Source: Cyanobacteria bacterium UBA11370
GTDB lineage: Bacteria > Cyanobacteriota > Cyanobacteriia > Cyanobacteriales > Coleofasciculaceae
DNA: 5,515 nt
NCBI GenBank assembly: GCA_003486645.1
Contig: DNGI01000410.1
Span: 1,347 to 6,861 of the forward strand
Reading direction: 5' to 3'
In this document: positions 1 to 5,079 of the stretch, piece after piece
How the letters are laid out: each line of letters opens with the position of its first letter
How positions within the stretch are numbered: position 1 is the first letter of the stretch
Position numbers and translations under genes: made by a program
The notes under the pieces: generated by a model
What the model was told of the DNA's origin: nothing
Seen by the model: the letters and a program-made list of their open reading frames with translations, nothing else
The model's database searches: none

Positions 1-1
1 T

Positions 2-304
2 CTCCCCATCCCCCCCTCTCCTCCTCTTCAGTTACAACATCCAGCAGAACAAGCATTAATTGCTCAGATGGTAGATTTGCTGGATGGGATTGGCGATAGG
101 AATCACGAGAATTGGCTAAAACGAGGGATTGCCTTGAGTGAAAAATTTGAGCAATTTTATAGTAGCTGCCGGATTTGGGGCGAGGTGAAGACTCAGACTC
201 CACAGCTTGGTCAGGCGAGATTGGGGCTAGTGGGAGTCACTCAAGCATTAATGCGATCGCTTTTGCAAGACCAATTTGGTATATTTCCTAGGGTAGAAGT
301 ATAA
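2..304 (+). CDS. DALR anticodon-binding domain protein, C-terminal part (5' end outside window)
   Basis: The frame is open from the left edge to TAA at 302-304, giving about 100 residues. The segment from residue ~15 on (PAEQALIAQMVD, then KRGIALSEKFEQFYSSCRIWG, then ARLGLVGVTQALMRSLLQD) matches the layout of the all-helical DALR domain that ends arginyl-tRNA synthetases. Its hallmarks are an F..FY..CR..GE helix and a final ARL.LV..T...L..LL helix. Cyanobacteria also carry stand-alone DALR proteins that are not ArgS. The ending GIFPRVEV differs from the usual ArgS APERM end, so a stand-alone DALR protein is preferred. Its role would be binding tRNA, but this is inferred from the family. The first ~10 codons come from a C/T-rich tract and encode a P/S/L-rich stretch, which may be a low-complexity loop. 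HIP1 at 253-260 fits native cyanobacterial DNA. An internal ATG at 68 is not the true start, because similarity continues upstream of it. Confidence 0.65.
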   Translation, partial: LPIPPSPPLQLQHPAEQALIAQMVDLLDGIGDRNHENWLKRGIALSEKFEQFYSSCRIWGEVKTQTPQLGQARLGLVGVTQALMRSLLQDQFGIFPRVEV

Positions 305-408
305 AACATTTGTAACAGTCTGGCAGGAGTAAAACAATTTTCGTTAAGAGGCGTGACAAATGGCAGAACCTTCGGATATGATTCAGGATGTGTGAGGAGC
401 GAACCAGC

Positions 409-449
409 AAGGGAACCGAGACGAAACACGGCCAGTCGTCGGTTCCCTT
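409..449. terminator. Hairpin between convergent genes, possible bidirectional terminator
   Basis: AAGGGAACCGA (409-419) pairs perfectly with TCGGTTCCCTT (439-449) around a 19-nt loop. A CG pair next to a two-base bulge may lengthen the stem. It lies between the 3' ends of the DALR gene (+) and the HAD gene (-). On the + strand only TTTCT follows the stem, and on the - strand there is no clear U-run, so termination is plausible but not a textbook case. It could also be a small palindromic repeat. Confidence 0.45.
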
Positions 450-467
450 TCTGATCTCAAGGTTTAG

Positions 468-1319
468 CTATAAAATGAACGCTTCAATAGCTACTGCCAC
501 ACCGTCTTCTTCGACGGAGGGCGCTACCCACTCAGCCACTTTTTGTACGTCTAAGGGCGCATTGCCCATCGCTATCCCTAATCCGGCGTATTCTAGCATT
601 TCCACATCATTAAAGTTATCGCCAATTACCATCACATTCTGGCGATTGAGTCCCAGCAATTCTTCTGCTAAGTAACGCACCGCTTCTCCTTTGTTCACCG
701 CAGGATGGGTTGCCTCAAAGAAGGTTGCCACGGATTTAGTTAAATAGAGTTCTGCTGGGGTATATTGCTGACGCAAGTTGCCCAAGAGTTGATCAATCAC
801 GTCTTTGTCATCACTCAGGGCTAAAATTTTTGTGGGTTCAGAGTTCAATACTTTACGCAAATCCCCGACAGGGATGGGTTGAATATTGGCGCGTTGAGCA
901 TAGAGTTGAGTTTCGGGGGTAATTTGCCGCACGTATAGCTGATCGTTGATATAGAAATGAACCGAAAGGAGCGATCGCAACGCTTCACTTTCAAAATAAT
1001 CTAATAATTGCTCGGCGGTATGGCGGGAAACGGGTAAATGGTGGTGCAGGGTTCCGCTAGCGGGGTCTTGAATCCAAGCTCCTTGGTAAGCGAGGATGGG
1101 TAAGGTAGAACCCACATCCTGATGGAAGCGTAAGGCAGAACAATACATTCGACCTGTAGCGATCGCTACCTGAATTCCCTTCGCTTGTGCTTGGCGAATC
1201 GCTTGCTTGACGGGTTCGCGGATGGTGTTGGACTTCCCAGCGATGGTTCCATCAATATCGAGTACTAGTAATCGAATATCGAGACTATTGCTATCCGCAG
1301 GCGAAGTCAGTAGAGACAC
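468..1319 (-). CDS. Cof-type HAD-IIB family hydrolase (sugar-phosphate phosphatase type)
   Basis: A 283-residue cytosolic phosphatase of the haloacid dehalogenase superfamily, complete and of normal Cof-family length. All four HAD motifs are present. Motif I is DIDGT, with nucleophile D21 and acid/base D23. Motif II is ATGR, with T55. Motif III is K210 in NKGEAV. Motif IV is GDNFND, with D234 and D238, which bind Mg2+. Residues ~85-200 between motifs II and III form the large C2 (type IIB) cap that sets substrate choice. Family members hydrolyse phosphorylated sugars, FMN or similar small molecules, and the exact substrate cannot be read from the sequence. The start is GTG at 1319-1317. No good Shine-Dalgarno precedes it and no ATG lies between it and motif I, so a start a few codons away is possible. 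Two HIP1 sites (971-978, 1159-1166) and balanced codon use mark it as a resident gene. It is single, facing the DALR gene. Confidence 0.9.
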   Translation of the reverse strand: MSLLTSPADSNSLDIRLLVLDIDGTIAGKSNTIREPVKQAIRQAQAKGIQVAIATGRMYCSALRFHQDVGSTLPILAYQGAWIQDPASGTLHHHLPVSRHTAEQLLDYFESEALRSLLSVHFYINDQLYVRQITPETQLYAQRANIQPIPVGDLRKVLNSEPTKILALSDDKDVIDQLLGNLRQQYTPAELYLTKSVATFFEATHPAVNKGEAVRYLAEELLGLNRQNVMVIGDNFNDVEMLEYAGLGIAMGNAPLDVQKVAEWVAPSVEEDGVAVAIEAFIL

Positions 1320-1347
1320 AGCAGTTTTTAGGGTAGATCAACTTTAA

Positions 1348-1353
1348 ATCATA
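1348..1353 (-). promoter_or_regulatory. Possible -10 element for the HAD gene
   Basis: Read on the - strand this is TATGAT, five of six matches to TATAAT, about 28 bases upstream of the GTG start. No convincing -35 hexamer is found at 16-18 bases (the best reads CTCCAC), so the call rests on the -10 alone. Confidence 0.2.
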
Positions 1354-1370
1354 TTCCCTTTTTAACGGCG

Positions 1371-1523
1371 GTGGAGAATGTGTTTTTGAAGAATCGGCGA
1401 TGGGAGATGGTAGGTTTGGATGAGGAAGCGTTGGATCGGTTTGGGGAGGATGCTGTGGAGTGGGGGTCGAGTGACGAGGAAGTGGGTGAGTTAATTGAGT
1501 TTACCAAGAATTTCGCCGCTTAA
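1371..1523 (+). pseudogene. Unrecognised acidic reading frame, probable 3' gene remnant
   Basis: A frame open from 1332 (after TAG at 1329-1331) ends at TAA 1521-1523. From the GTG at 1371 it gives 50 residues: VENVFLKNRRWEMVG, then DEEALDRFGEDAVEWG, then DEEVGELIEFTKNFAA. Codon use is coherent and rich in purines, and the product is strongly acidic and helical in character. That looks like real former coding sequence rather than chance. No Shine-Dalgarno precedes the GTG, and an ATG at 1407 is the only in-frame ATG. I do not recognise the family. The most likely reading is the C-terminal end of a gene whose front was lost, perhaps when the neighbouring A+T-rich gene arrived. A small intact protein is the alternative. 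Confidence 0.3.
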
Positions 1524-1590
1524 TCAAAGTCTATGACTCTCCAATATATCCGTGGTATTTTATGTTTTAGCCTACTTATCGAGATTTGTT

Positions 1591-2655
1591 ATGGCAAGTT
1601 TGATCTTAATAATTCTGATTATTTATGTTTGGACTTATTTCTCAACCTTTTGCCATGAGATGGGTCATTTTATTTTTGCTAAATTAGCAGGAATGTCACC
1701 GTATTTAGTCAAGATAGGTGTGGGCTATAAACCTTTACAATTGCAATTATTTAAGGCAACATTTGAATTTAGAATCTTACCGTGTGGCGGGACAACACAC
1801 GCATATTCTTCAACTCTTGATGGCTTTAAAGTAAAATTTATCTGTTTTGCAATTGGGGGGATTTTTGCAAATTTTATGCTTTTGGCATTTCTCATTAATT
1901 TGTTAAGAATTAAAAGTGGTGTAATAATCTGGATTCTAATTATTATAGAACTAATATTGTTATTATTTGATCTTATACCCTATGAAGTTAGAGTATCATA
2001 TAAAGAAAATATACAAAATGATGGAAAATTAATAGTTTCAGCTTTGGCTATAAATTATAAGAAGTTATTTGAGGAGCTATTGAAAGAATATAATAAGCAA
2101 ATGTGCAGGTATAAAAATGATAAAGAAACTTTGCCTAAAACATTTTTAAACAATGATGTAAGAACTTTAAAAAAATTTATTGAGGCGCAATTAATACTAT
2201 ACCAGTATAATGCTTTTGATGAAGCCGTAGAATTATTTTTGGAAATTTTAAATTCCCCAAATATATCTAATTTGGAAAAAGCTTTTATTCTCGATAATTT
2301 AGCTTGTATTGTGGTGATGAATGGCTATAAAAAATATTTGGTTGATGCTGATAAATGGTCACAAGAAGCACTAAGTCTAGCAAGTTACTCAAAAACTTTA
2401 AAAGGAACTAGAGGCGCTATTTTAATAGAACTAGGAAGGTATGATGAAGGAAAACAATTGCTTTTACCTTTAACTGAAGCAGGAAATGAACCTATCGATA
2501 TAGCCCTTAGTAGTTGTTATATTGCTAAAGCAGAATACTTTATTGGCAACCTAGAAAATGTAAACCCTTGGTTAGCAAAGGCTAAAAAAATTGGTGGGGC
2601 TGATGTTAATAAGGTATTAAAACGCATACAACAAGAGATCAATTATTCTCTCTAA
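1591..2655 (+). CDS. M50-type membrane metalloprotease with C-terminal TPR-like region
   Basis: A 354-residue predicted intramembrane zinc protease (site-2-protease class, M50) counted from ATG 1591. A hydrophobic segment (~3-20) runs into HEMGH (22-26), the HExxH zinc and catalytic motif. ILPCGG (~63-68) resembles the loop seen after the first helix in M50 proteins. A second membrane segment (~84-105) contains GGIFANF, the counterpart of the family's AGPLANF. A third (~111-128) leads to DLIP (127-130) and NDG (143-145), the usual place of the NxxP...DG third zinc ligand, here with D in place of N. Residues ~195-335 are soluble repeated helix pairs with TPR character, probably for partner binding. 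Substrate unknown. A GTG at 1552 would add 13 residues. ATG is preferred because it places the first helix at the N terminus, though only GAG precedes it as a weak ribosome site. The gene is clearly A+T-rich and lacks HIP1 sites, unlike its neighbours, which suggests transfer. Confidence 0.75.
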   Translation: MASLILIILIIYVWTYFSTFCHEMGHFIFAKLAGMSPYLVKIGVGYKPLQLQLFKATFEFRILPCGGTTHAYSSTLDGFKVKFICFAIGGIFANFMLLAFLINLLRIKSGVIIWILIIIELILLLFDLIPYEVRVSYKENIQNDGKLIVSALAINYKKLFEELLKEYNKQMCRYKNDKETLPKTFLNNDVRTLKKFIEAQLILYQYNAFDEAVELFLEILNSPNISNLEKAFILDNLACIVVMNGYKKYLVDADKWSQEALSLASYSKTLKGTRGAILIELGRYDEGKQLLLPLTEAGNEPIDIALSSCYIAKAEYFIGNLENVNPWLAKAKKIGGADVNKVLKRIQQEINYSL

Positions 2656-2663
2656 TAGCTAAA

Positions 2664-2791
2664 ATAACCCGTCAGTGGTTTTAACTACTGTCTCATAGCT
2701 AAAGTCGTCTGAAGACGACTTGATCATACTTTAAGTCCATTAGAAATGAACTTAAGCTATTAGACAGAGAATTTATTCTCTGGCGGGTTAT
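2664..2791. repeat. Multi-arm palindromic element (closed four-hairpin fold)
   Basis: An outer stem ATAACCCGT (2664-2672) pairs with GCGGGTTAT (2783-2791), with one G-T pair. Inside it are four hairpins. A (2673-2690) is CAGTGGTT with AACTACTG. B (2702-2721) is AAGTCGTCT with AGACGACTT. C (2731-2755) is TTAAGTCCATT with AATGAACTTAA, one mismatch. D (2765-2782) is CAGAGAA with TTCTCTG. Arms A and D abut the outer stem exactly. CTGTCTCATAGCT (2688-2700) can instead pair with AGCTATTAGACAG (2755-2767), one mismatch, forming a long stem around B and C. No open frame of note lies inside. This looks like a non-autonomous palindromic repeat of the kind scattered in cyanobacterial genomes. It may also end transcription of the protease gene. 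Confidence 0.7.
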
Positions 2792-2872
2792 GAGGTTAAT
2801 TGACAATGATGCAAGATCTAAGTTAAAAGCAATTGACTCAATTCAAAGGGATGGATAAAGTCAATTAAATGT

Positions 2873-2920
2873 ATAGCTTATGGCTCTCTGGCGATCGCAT
2901 GATTATTAGCTATAAGCCAT
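2873..2920. repeat. 13-bp hairpin with HIP1 octamer in its loop
   Basis: ATAGCTTATGGCT (2873-2885) pairs with AGCTATAAGCCAT (2908-2920) with one mismatch and one G-T pair. The 22-nt loop contains GCGATCGC (2891-2898), the only HIP1 site outside a gene in this window. Function unknown. It may be another degenerate palindromic repeat. Confidence 0.5.
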
Positions 2921-2931
2921 TTGCCATGTAA

Positions 2932-3296
2932 GGGATGTCCGTGATTGAAGTTGGGTTCCCATTAATCGCTAACGCCTTTGTGTTGCAAAGGAACGTGAAC
3001 TTGATGATTGCGAATGGGTACTCGTTTGTTGAATTTGGGTAGGCATTTATAATAAATGCTTTCTTGTTTCAAGGAAAGATCAAGGCGTTACTTATGAATG
3101 GGTACTCGTTCGTTGAATTGGGGTAGGCATTTATAATAAATGCTTTCTTGTTTCAAGGAAAGATCAAGGCGTTACTTATGAATGGGTACTCGTTTGTTGA
3201 ATTTGGGTTCTCATTTGCGGATAATGAGTACCCGTTCATTGAATTTAGGTTCCTATTAGCGCGTAATAGGATGTTGCGTTCAACTCTAGGAGTTGA
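2932..3296. repeat. Tandem array of hairpin-bearing units
   Basis: A lead motif close to GGGTACTCGTTTGTTGAATT followed by GGGT recurs at about 2937 (diverged), 3016, 3100, 3184 and 3229 (GTACCCGTTCATTGAATT). Each copy is followed by a stem-loop. Units at 3012-3095 and 3096-3179 are 84 bp long and nearly identical, with two differences in the lead motif. A diverged 80-bp unit precedes them (2932-3011) and two shortened units follow. Stem sequences differ between units but remain paired: GCATTTA/TAAATGC (3043-3059, and again 84 bp later), CTCATT/AATGAG (3210-3228), CCTATTA/TAATAGG (3252-3270). TCAACTC/GAGTTGA (3280-3296) closes the array. A second hairpin per long unit (CCTTTG/CAAAGG at 2975-2991; CTTTC-TTG/CAA-G-GAAAG at 3059-3078) is also kept. 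Confidence 0.75.
3012..3179 (+). repeat. Two near-identical 84-bp direct repeats
   Basis: Positions 3012-3095 and 3096-3179 are exact tandem copies except for two substitutions, T to C near 3111 and T to G near 3120 in the second copy. A third copy starts at 3180 but keeps only ~29 bp before changing. The near-identity suggests a recent slippage or unequal-exchange event within the older array. Although 84 is a multiple of three, an in-frame TAG in GGGTAGG (3124-3126) rules out long translation in the frame of the gene downstream. Confidence 0.85.
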
Positions 3297-3537
3297 GGCA
3301 CAACTGTATAAGCAAATAGCACCCCTGCAAGCGGAAATGAATCAATTGAATCACCAGTTTTGGGTGACAAAGGCGCAGGTAAAGACGAATAAATACGATC
3401 TTTCAGCGAGTTGTTACCATCAGATTGAGCAGGATGAGCCGTTTTATGAATCGCCACAGGTGACAAGGGAGCGGTTGTTGAAGTTAGAGCAGGTGATGGC
3501 GGTGAAAGTGCGAGAATTGGAGAAACTATTAGAGTGA
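3178..3537 (+). pseudogene. 3' remnant of type I N-6 DNA methylase gene (hsdM-like)
   Basis: From about residue 40 (after 3297) the frame reads AQLYKQIAPLQAEMNQL, FWVTKAQVKTNKYDLSAS, YHQIEQDEPFYESPQVT and ERLLKLEQVMAVKVRELEKL, ending at TGA 3535-3537. This matches my memory of the last ~80 residues of HsdM-type adenine methylases: a helical tail, the NKYDLSASRYR segment, then a leucine-rich closing helix. The methyltransferase core (SAM motif and NPPF/NPPY) is absent and the upstream sequence is the hairpin array, so the gene is a broken end-piece. Residues before ~40 are array sequence read through, not methylase. The first ATG is 3178; another is at 3271 with no good ribosome site. A TTG at 3148 is also open but lies inside the repeat. 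The C in SASCYHQ replaces the usual R. The TGA overlaps the ribosome-site region of the Uma2 gene, suggesting former co-transcription. A short expressed helical protein remains possible. Confidence 0.55.
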
Positions 3538-3881
3538 GAGACTATAGATGGCTACAGCAACACAACCTCTAACGTTGGAGGAGTTCTTAAAATTCCCAGA
3601 AACCAAACCTGCATCTGAGTTTATTAAGGGAGAGATTGTTCAAAAACCCATGCCACAAGGAGAGCATAGCCGATTACAGTTTAAATTTTGCGCGGTTGTG
3701 AACGAAGTCGCCGAACCTGAGAAGATTGCGATCGCCTTTCCCGAACTACGCTGTACGTTTCGGGGAGACTCAATTGTTCCGGATGTGGCGGTGTTTTGGT
3801 GGGAGAGAATTCCCGTTCGTCCTCCTGGGAGAATTGCTAATCGCTTTGAGATTCATCCCGATTGGTCAATAGAGATTTTAT
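3536..3881 (+). repeat. Duplicated segment, copy 1 (second copy at 5154-5499)
   Basis: The 346 bases match 5154-5499 with 11 substitutions (about 97% identical) and no gaps up to the MITE insertion. Beyond the insertion the match resumes at 3987 and runs to the window edge. On the left it begins only 12 bases before the Uma2 start codon, so upstream contexts differ. Five substitutions change residues (K27N, R72G, V77I, W84R, P93S) and six are silent. Confidence 0.95.
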
Positions 3882-4207
3882 ATGATGTCCGGCTAATCAC
3901 CCTTAATAAAATTTCTCCCTCTCTCCCCCTCTCCCTCTCTCCCCCTCAATCCTTATTTAGGGTTATTCAACCGGACATGATATTATCCCCGGATCAGAGT
4001 CAAACGAAAGTATTAGGCAAGTTGCTCCACTGCTCTCAGCATGGTACAGAGTTAGGGTGGTTAATTGACCCAGAAGAGGAGAGTATTTTAGTTGTATTCC
4101 CAGAGCAGCGCGTGCAATTGTTAAGGGGGAATGCTCAATTGCCAATTTTGGAAGGAATTAGCTTGGAGTTGACGGTTGAACAAGTTTTTAGTTGGTTAAC
4201 ACTCTAA
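3548..4207 (+). CDS. Uma2 family endonuclease-like protein with in-frame MITE insertion
   Basis: A 219-residue Uma2 (DUF820) protein, PD-(D/E)XK nuclease fold. It opens with MATATQPLTLEEFLKFPE, then EFIKGEIVQKPMPQGEHS, typical of the family. PDVAVF (D79) and SIEIL (E109) are the likely catalytic acidic positions. SPDQSQTKV (from 147), GTELGWLIDPEE and the C-terminal LTVEQVFSWL are also family hallmarks. Residues 112-146 (YDVRLITLNK, then a P/S/L run, then RVIQPDMIL) are absent from the paralog at 5166 and come from a palindromic element. Without them the length is 184, normal for Uma2. The insertion sits just after the strand carrying E109, so activity is doubtful, but no stop or frameshift is present. 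Start ATG 3548 is supported by the shared start with the paralog. GTGAGAG upstream is a moderate ribosome site overlapping the stop of the hsdM remnant. HIP1 lies at 3728-3735. The physiological role of Uma2 proteins is unknown. Confidence 0.9.
   Translation: MATATQPLTLEEFLKFPETKPASEFIKGEIVQKPMPQGEHSRLQFKFCAVVNEVAEPEKIAIAFPELRCTFRGDSIVPDVAVFWWERIPVRPPGRIANRFEIHPDWSIEILYDVRLITLNKISPSLPLSLSPPQSLFRVIQPDMILSPDQSQTKVLGKLLHCSQHGTELGWLIDPEEESILVVFPEQRVQLLRGNAQLPILEGISLELTVEQVFSWLTL
3881..3983. mobile_element. MITE-like palindromic element inserted in the Uma2 gene
   Basis: Comparison with the paralog shows 105 extra bases between TTAT at 3878-3881 and the matching TTAT at 3983-3986, which is single in the paralog at 5496-5499. 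The duplication is therefore 2-4 bp; TA would fit IS630/Tc1-type insertion. Terminal inverted repeats start TATGATGTCCGG on the left. The right end reversed gives TATCATGTCCGG, and similarity continues through ACCCT and AATAA for about 35 bases per arm with several mismatches and one gap. Between the arms is a 36-base pure C/T tract (3912-3947). It encodes no transposase, so it would be non-autonomous. Confidence 0.85.
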
Positions 4208-4325
4208 AATGATGAGCAGTTGGCAGCTTAATCATCCATTAAAAGTAGTCAATTTTAAAGATTTATTGTGAAGAGTTTAATTTATAGCAGTTCTCAATTT
4301 GATGAGGTACAAAATCCTGGGAAAT

Positions 4326-4934
4326 ATGACTAAACCTAAAATTCTGCAAGAGGGAAACAGCTATACTTTTCGCTCATACTTTGAATTACCTAACGATACA
4401 GATGAAGTACTTGCAGAGTTTGGTTATCGGTTTGAACGCCAGCGCCTTCAGTTACCGAAAACAACTCGTCAAATTGATCGTCTCGTCGAGTTACAACAGC
4501 AGCTTGAAGAAACAATTCCTTTTGTCTCTCTTAACAGTGAAGCAGCAAAGCGCGAAATTTTAATTGCTCCGGTTTTAACACGAGTGGCGGTGATGTGTCG
4601 CCGTCTTTTGCGAATTGAATATCCTCTGAAGGTGAGTGAGCAACTTCAGGGGAATCTTGATTATTTTATGCAGTCGGATCAGGGGTTGATTGTCGTTGAA
4701 GCGAAGCGGGATGATTTAACGCGAGGGTTTACCCAACTGGCGGTAGAGTTAATTGCGTTGGCAATGCTGGAAGAGTTACCGGAGGTGTTATATGGAGCGG
4801 TGACAATTGGGGAAGTGTGGGTTTTCGGTAAACTGGAGCGTAGTAGTGGCATCATTGTAAGAGATATTGGTTCGTATAGTTTGCCGGATGATTTGGTAGA
4901 GTTGGTTAGGATTTTAGTGGGTATTCTAGAATAA
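4326..4934 (+). CDS. PD-(D/E)XK nuclease-like protein, HsdR N-terminal type, orphan
   Basis: A 202-residue soluble protein counted from ATG 4326. It reads SYTFRSYFELPNDTDEVLAE near the N terminus, then SEAAKREILIAPVLTRV (from ~71), then YPLKVSEQLQGNLDYFM, then IVVEAKRDD, then FTQLAVELIAL. The series E72, D112, E125-x-K127 and Q137 matches the nuclease core of type I restriction R-subunit N-terminal domains: a helix acid, a D strand, ExK, and a Q in a following helix. No helicase part follows, so it is a stand-alone nuclease-fold protein, similar to short proteins common in cyanobacteria whose role is not established. All core residues are present, so catalysis is possible. The frame also allows TTG 4299 or ATG 4302. 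ATG 4326 is chosen because GGGA lies just upstream and because the family-like sequence begins nearby. It lies between two Uma2 copies and near an hsdM relic, which hints at restriction or DNA-maintenance context. Confidence 0.7.
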   Translation: MTKPKILQEGNSYTFRSYFELPNDTDEVLAEFGYRFERQRLQLPKTTRQIDRLVELQQQLEETIPFVSLNSEAAKREILIAPVLTRVAVMCRRLLRIEYPLKVSEQLQGNLDYFMQSDQGLIVVEAKRDDLTRGFTQLAVELIALAMLEELPEVLYGAVTIGEVWVFGKLERSSGIIVRDIGSYSLPDDLVELVRILVGILE

Positions 4935-4953
4935 GCTTCCGTGGTGGGTAAAA

Positions 4954-5079
4954 ATGGGGGCTTTCTGTAGCTTTGAACAAGAAAAATTACAAGGGAAAGC
5001 TGAAGCTAATGCTGTTTTAGAAATGCCTATTGATTGTATCCGGAGGGTTGCTCTTGCACGGTTTATCCCCATCAATTAG
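4954..5079 (+). pseudogene. Short 41-codon frame, probable gene fragment
   Basis: ATG 4954 to TAG 5077-5079 gives MGAFCSFEQEKLQGKAEANA, then VLEMPIDCIRRVALARFIPIN. GGTGGG lies eight or so bases upstream as a weak ribosome site. The FEQEKLQGKAEA part resembles the charged helical tails found at the ends of Rpn/transposase-like or Uma2-like cyanobacterial proteins, but this is too short to assign. It is most likely debris between the nuclease-like gene and the second Uma2 copy. A small independent protein is possible. Confidence 0.25.

Larger units (their letters stand above)
2656..3177. other. Non-coding interval packed with palindromic repeats
   Basis: No credible reading frame is seen on either strand here. 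In order it holds a multi-arm palindromic element (2664-2791), an A+T-rich stretch with three copies of AATTGAC-type sequence (TAATTGAC 2797-2804 inverted at 2860-2867, and one at 2831-2837), a 13-bp hairpin with HIP1 in its loop (2873-2920), and the first units of a tandem hairpin array (from 2932). No clear promoter was found in it. Confidence 0.6.

Noticed and set aside
388..675. Forward reading frame overlapping the HAD gene
   Set aside because: It is antisense to a gene with all four HAD motifs, and its own product has no recognisable features.
2932..3296. CRISPR array
   Set aside because: Spacing is regular only for two 84-bp copies. The sequence between the lead motifs is itself repeated rather than unique, and no cas genes are nearby.
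2656..3296. Retron or reverse-transcriptase-linked structured RNA
   Set aside because: No reverse transcriptase or associated effector gene is visible in the window. Repeat structure explains the pairing without one.
3245..3466. Reverse frame over the hsdM remnant
   Set aside because: Antisense shadow of a recognisable methylase tail. The same applies to 241-429, 3963-4145 and the second forward frame at 4381-4563.
3148..3537. Intact 129-residue protein from the TTG start
   Set aside because: Its first ~40 residues are repeat-array sequence, the TTG lies inside an 84-bp repeat unit without a ribosome site, and the remainder is a methylase end-piece.
4266..4288. Promoter for the nuclease-like gene (TTGTGA, then TATAGC)
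   Set aside because: Spacing is 11 bases, far too short for a sigma-70 type promoter.
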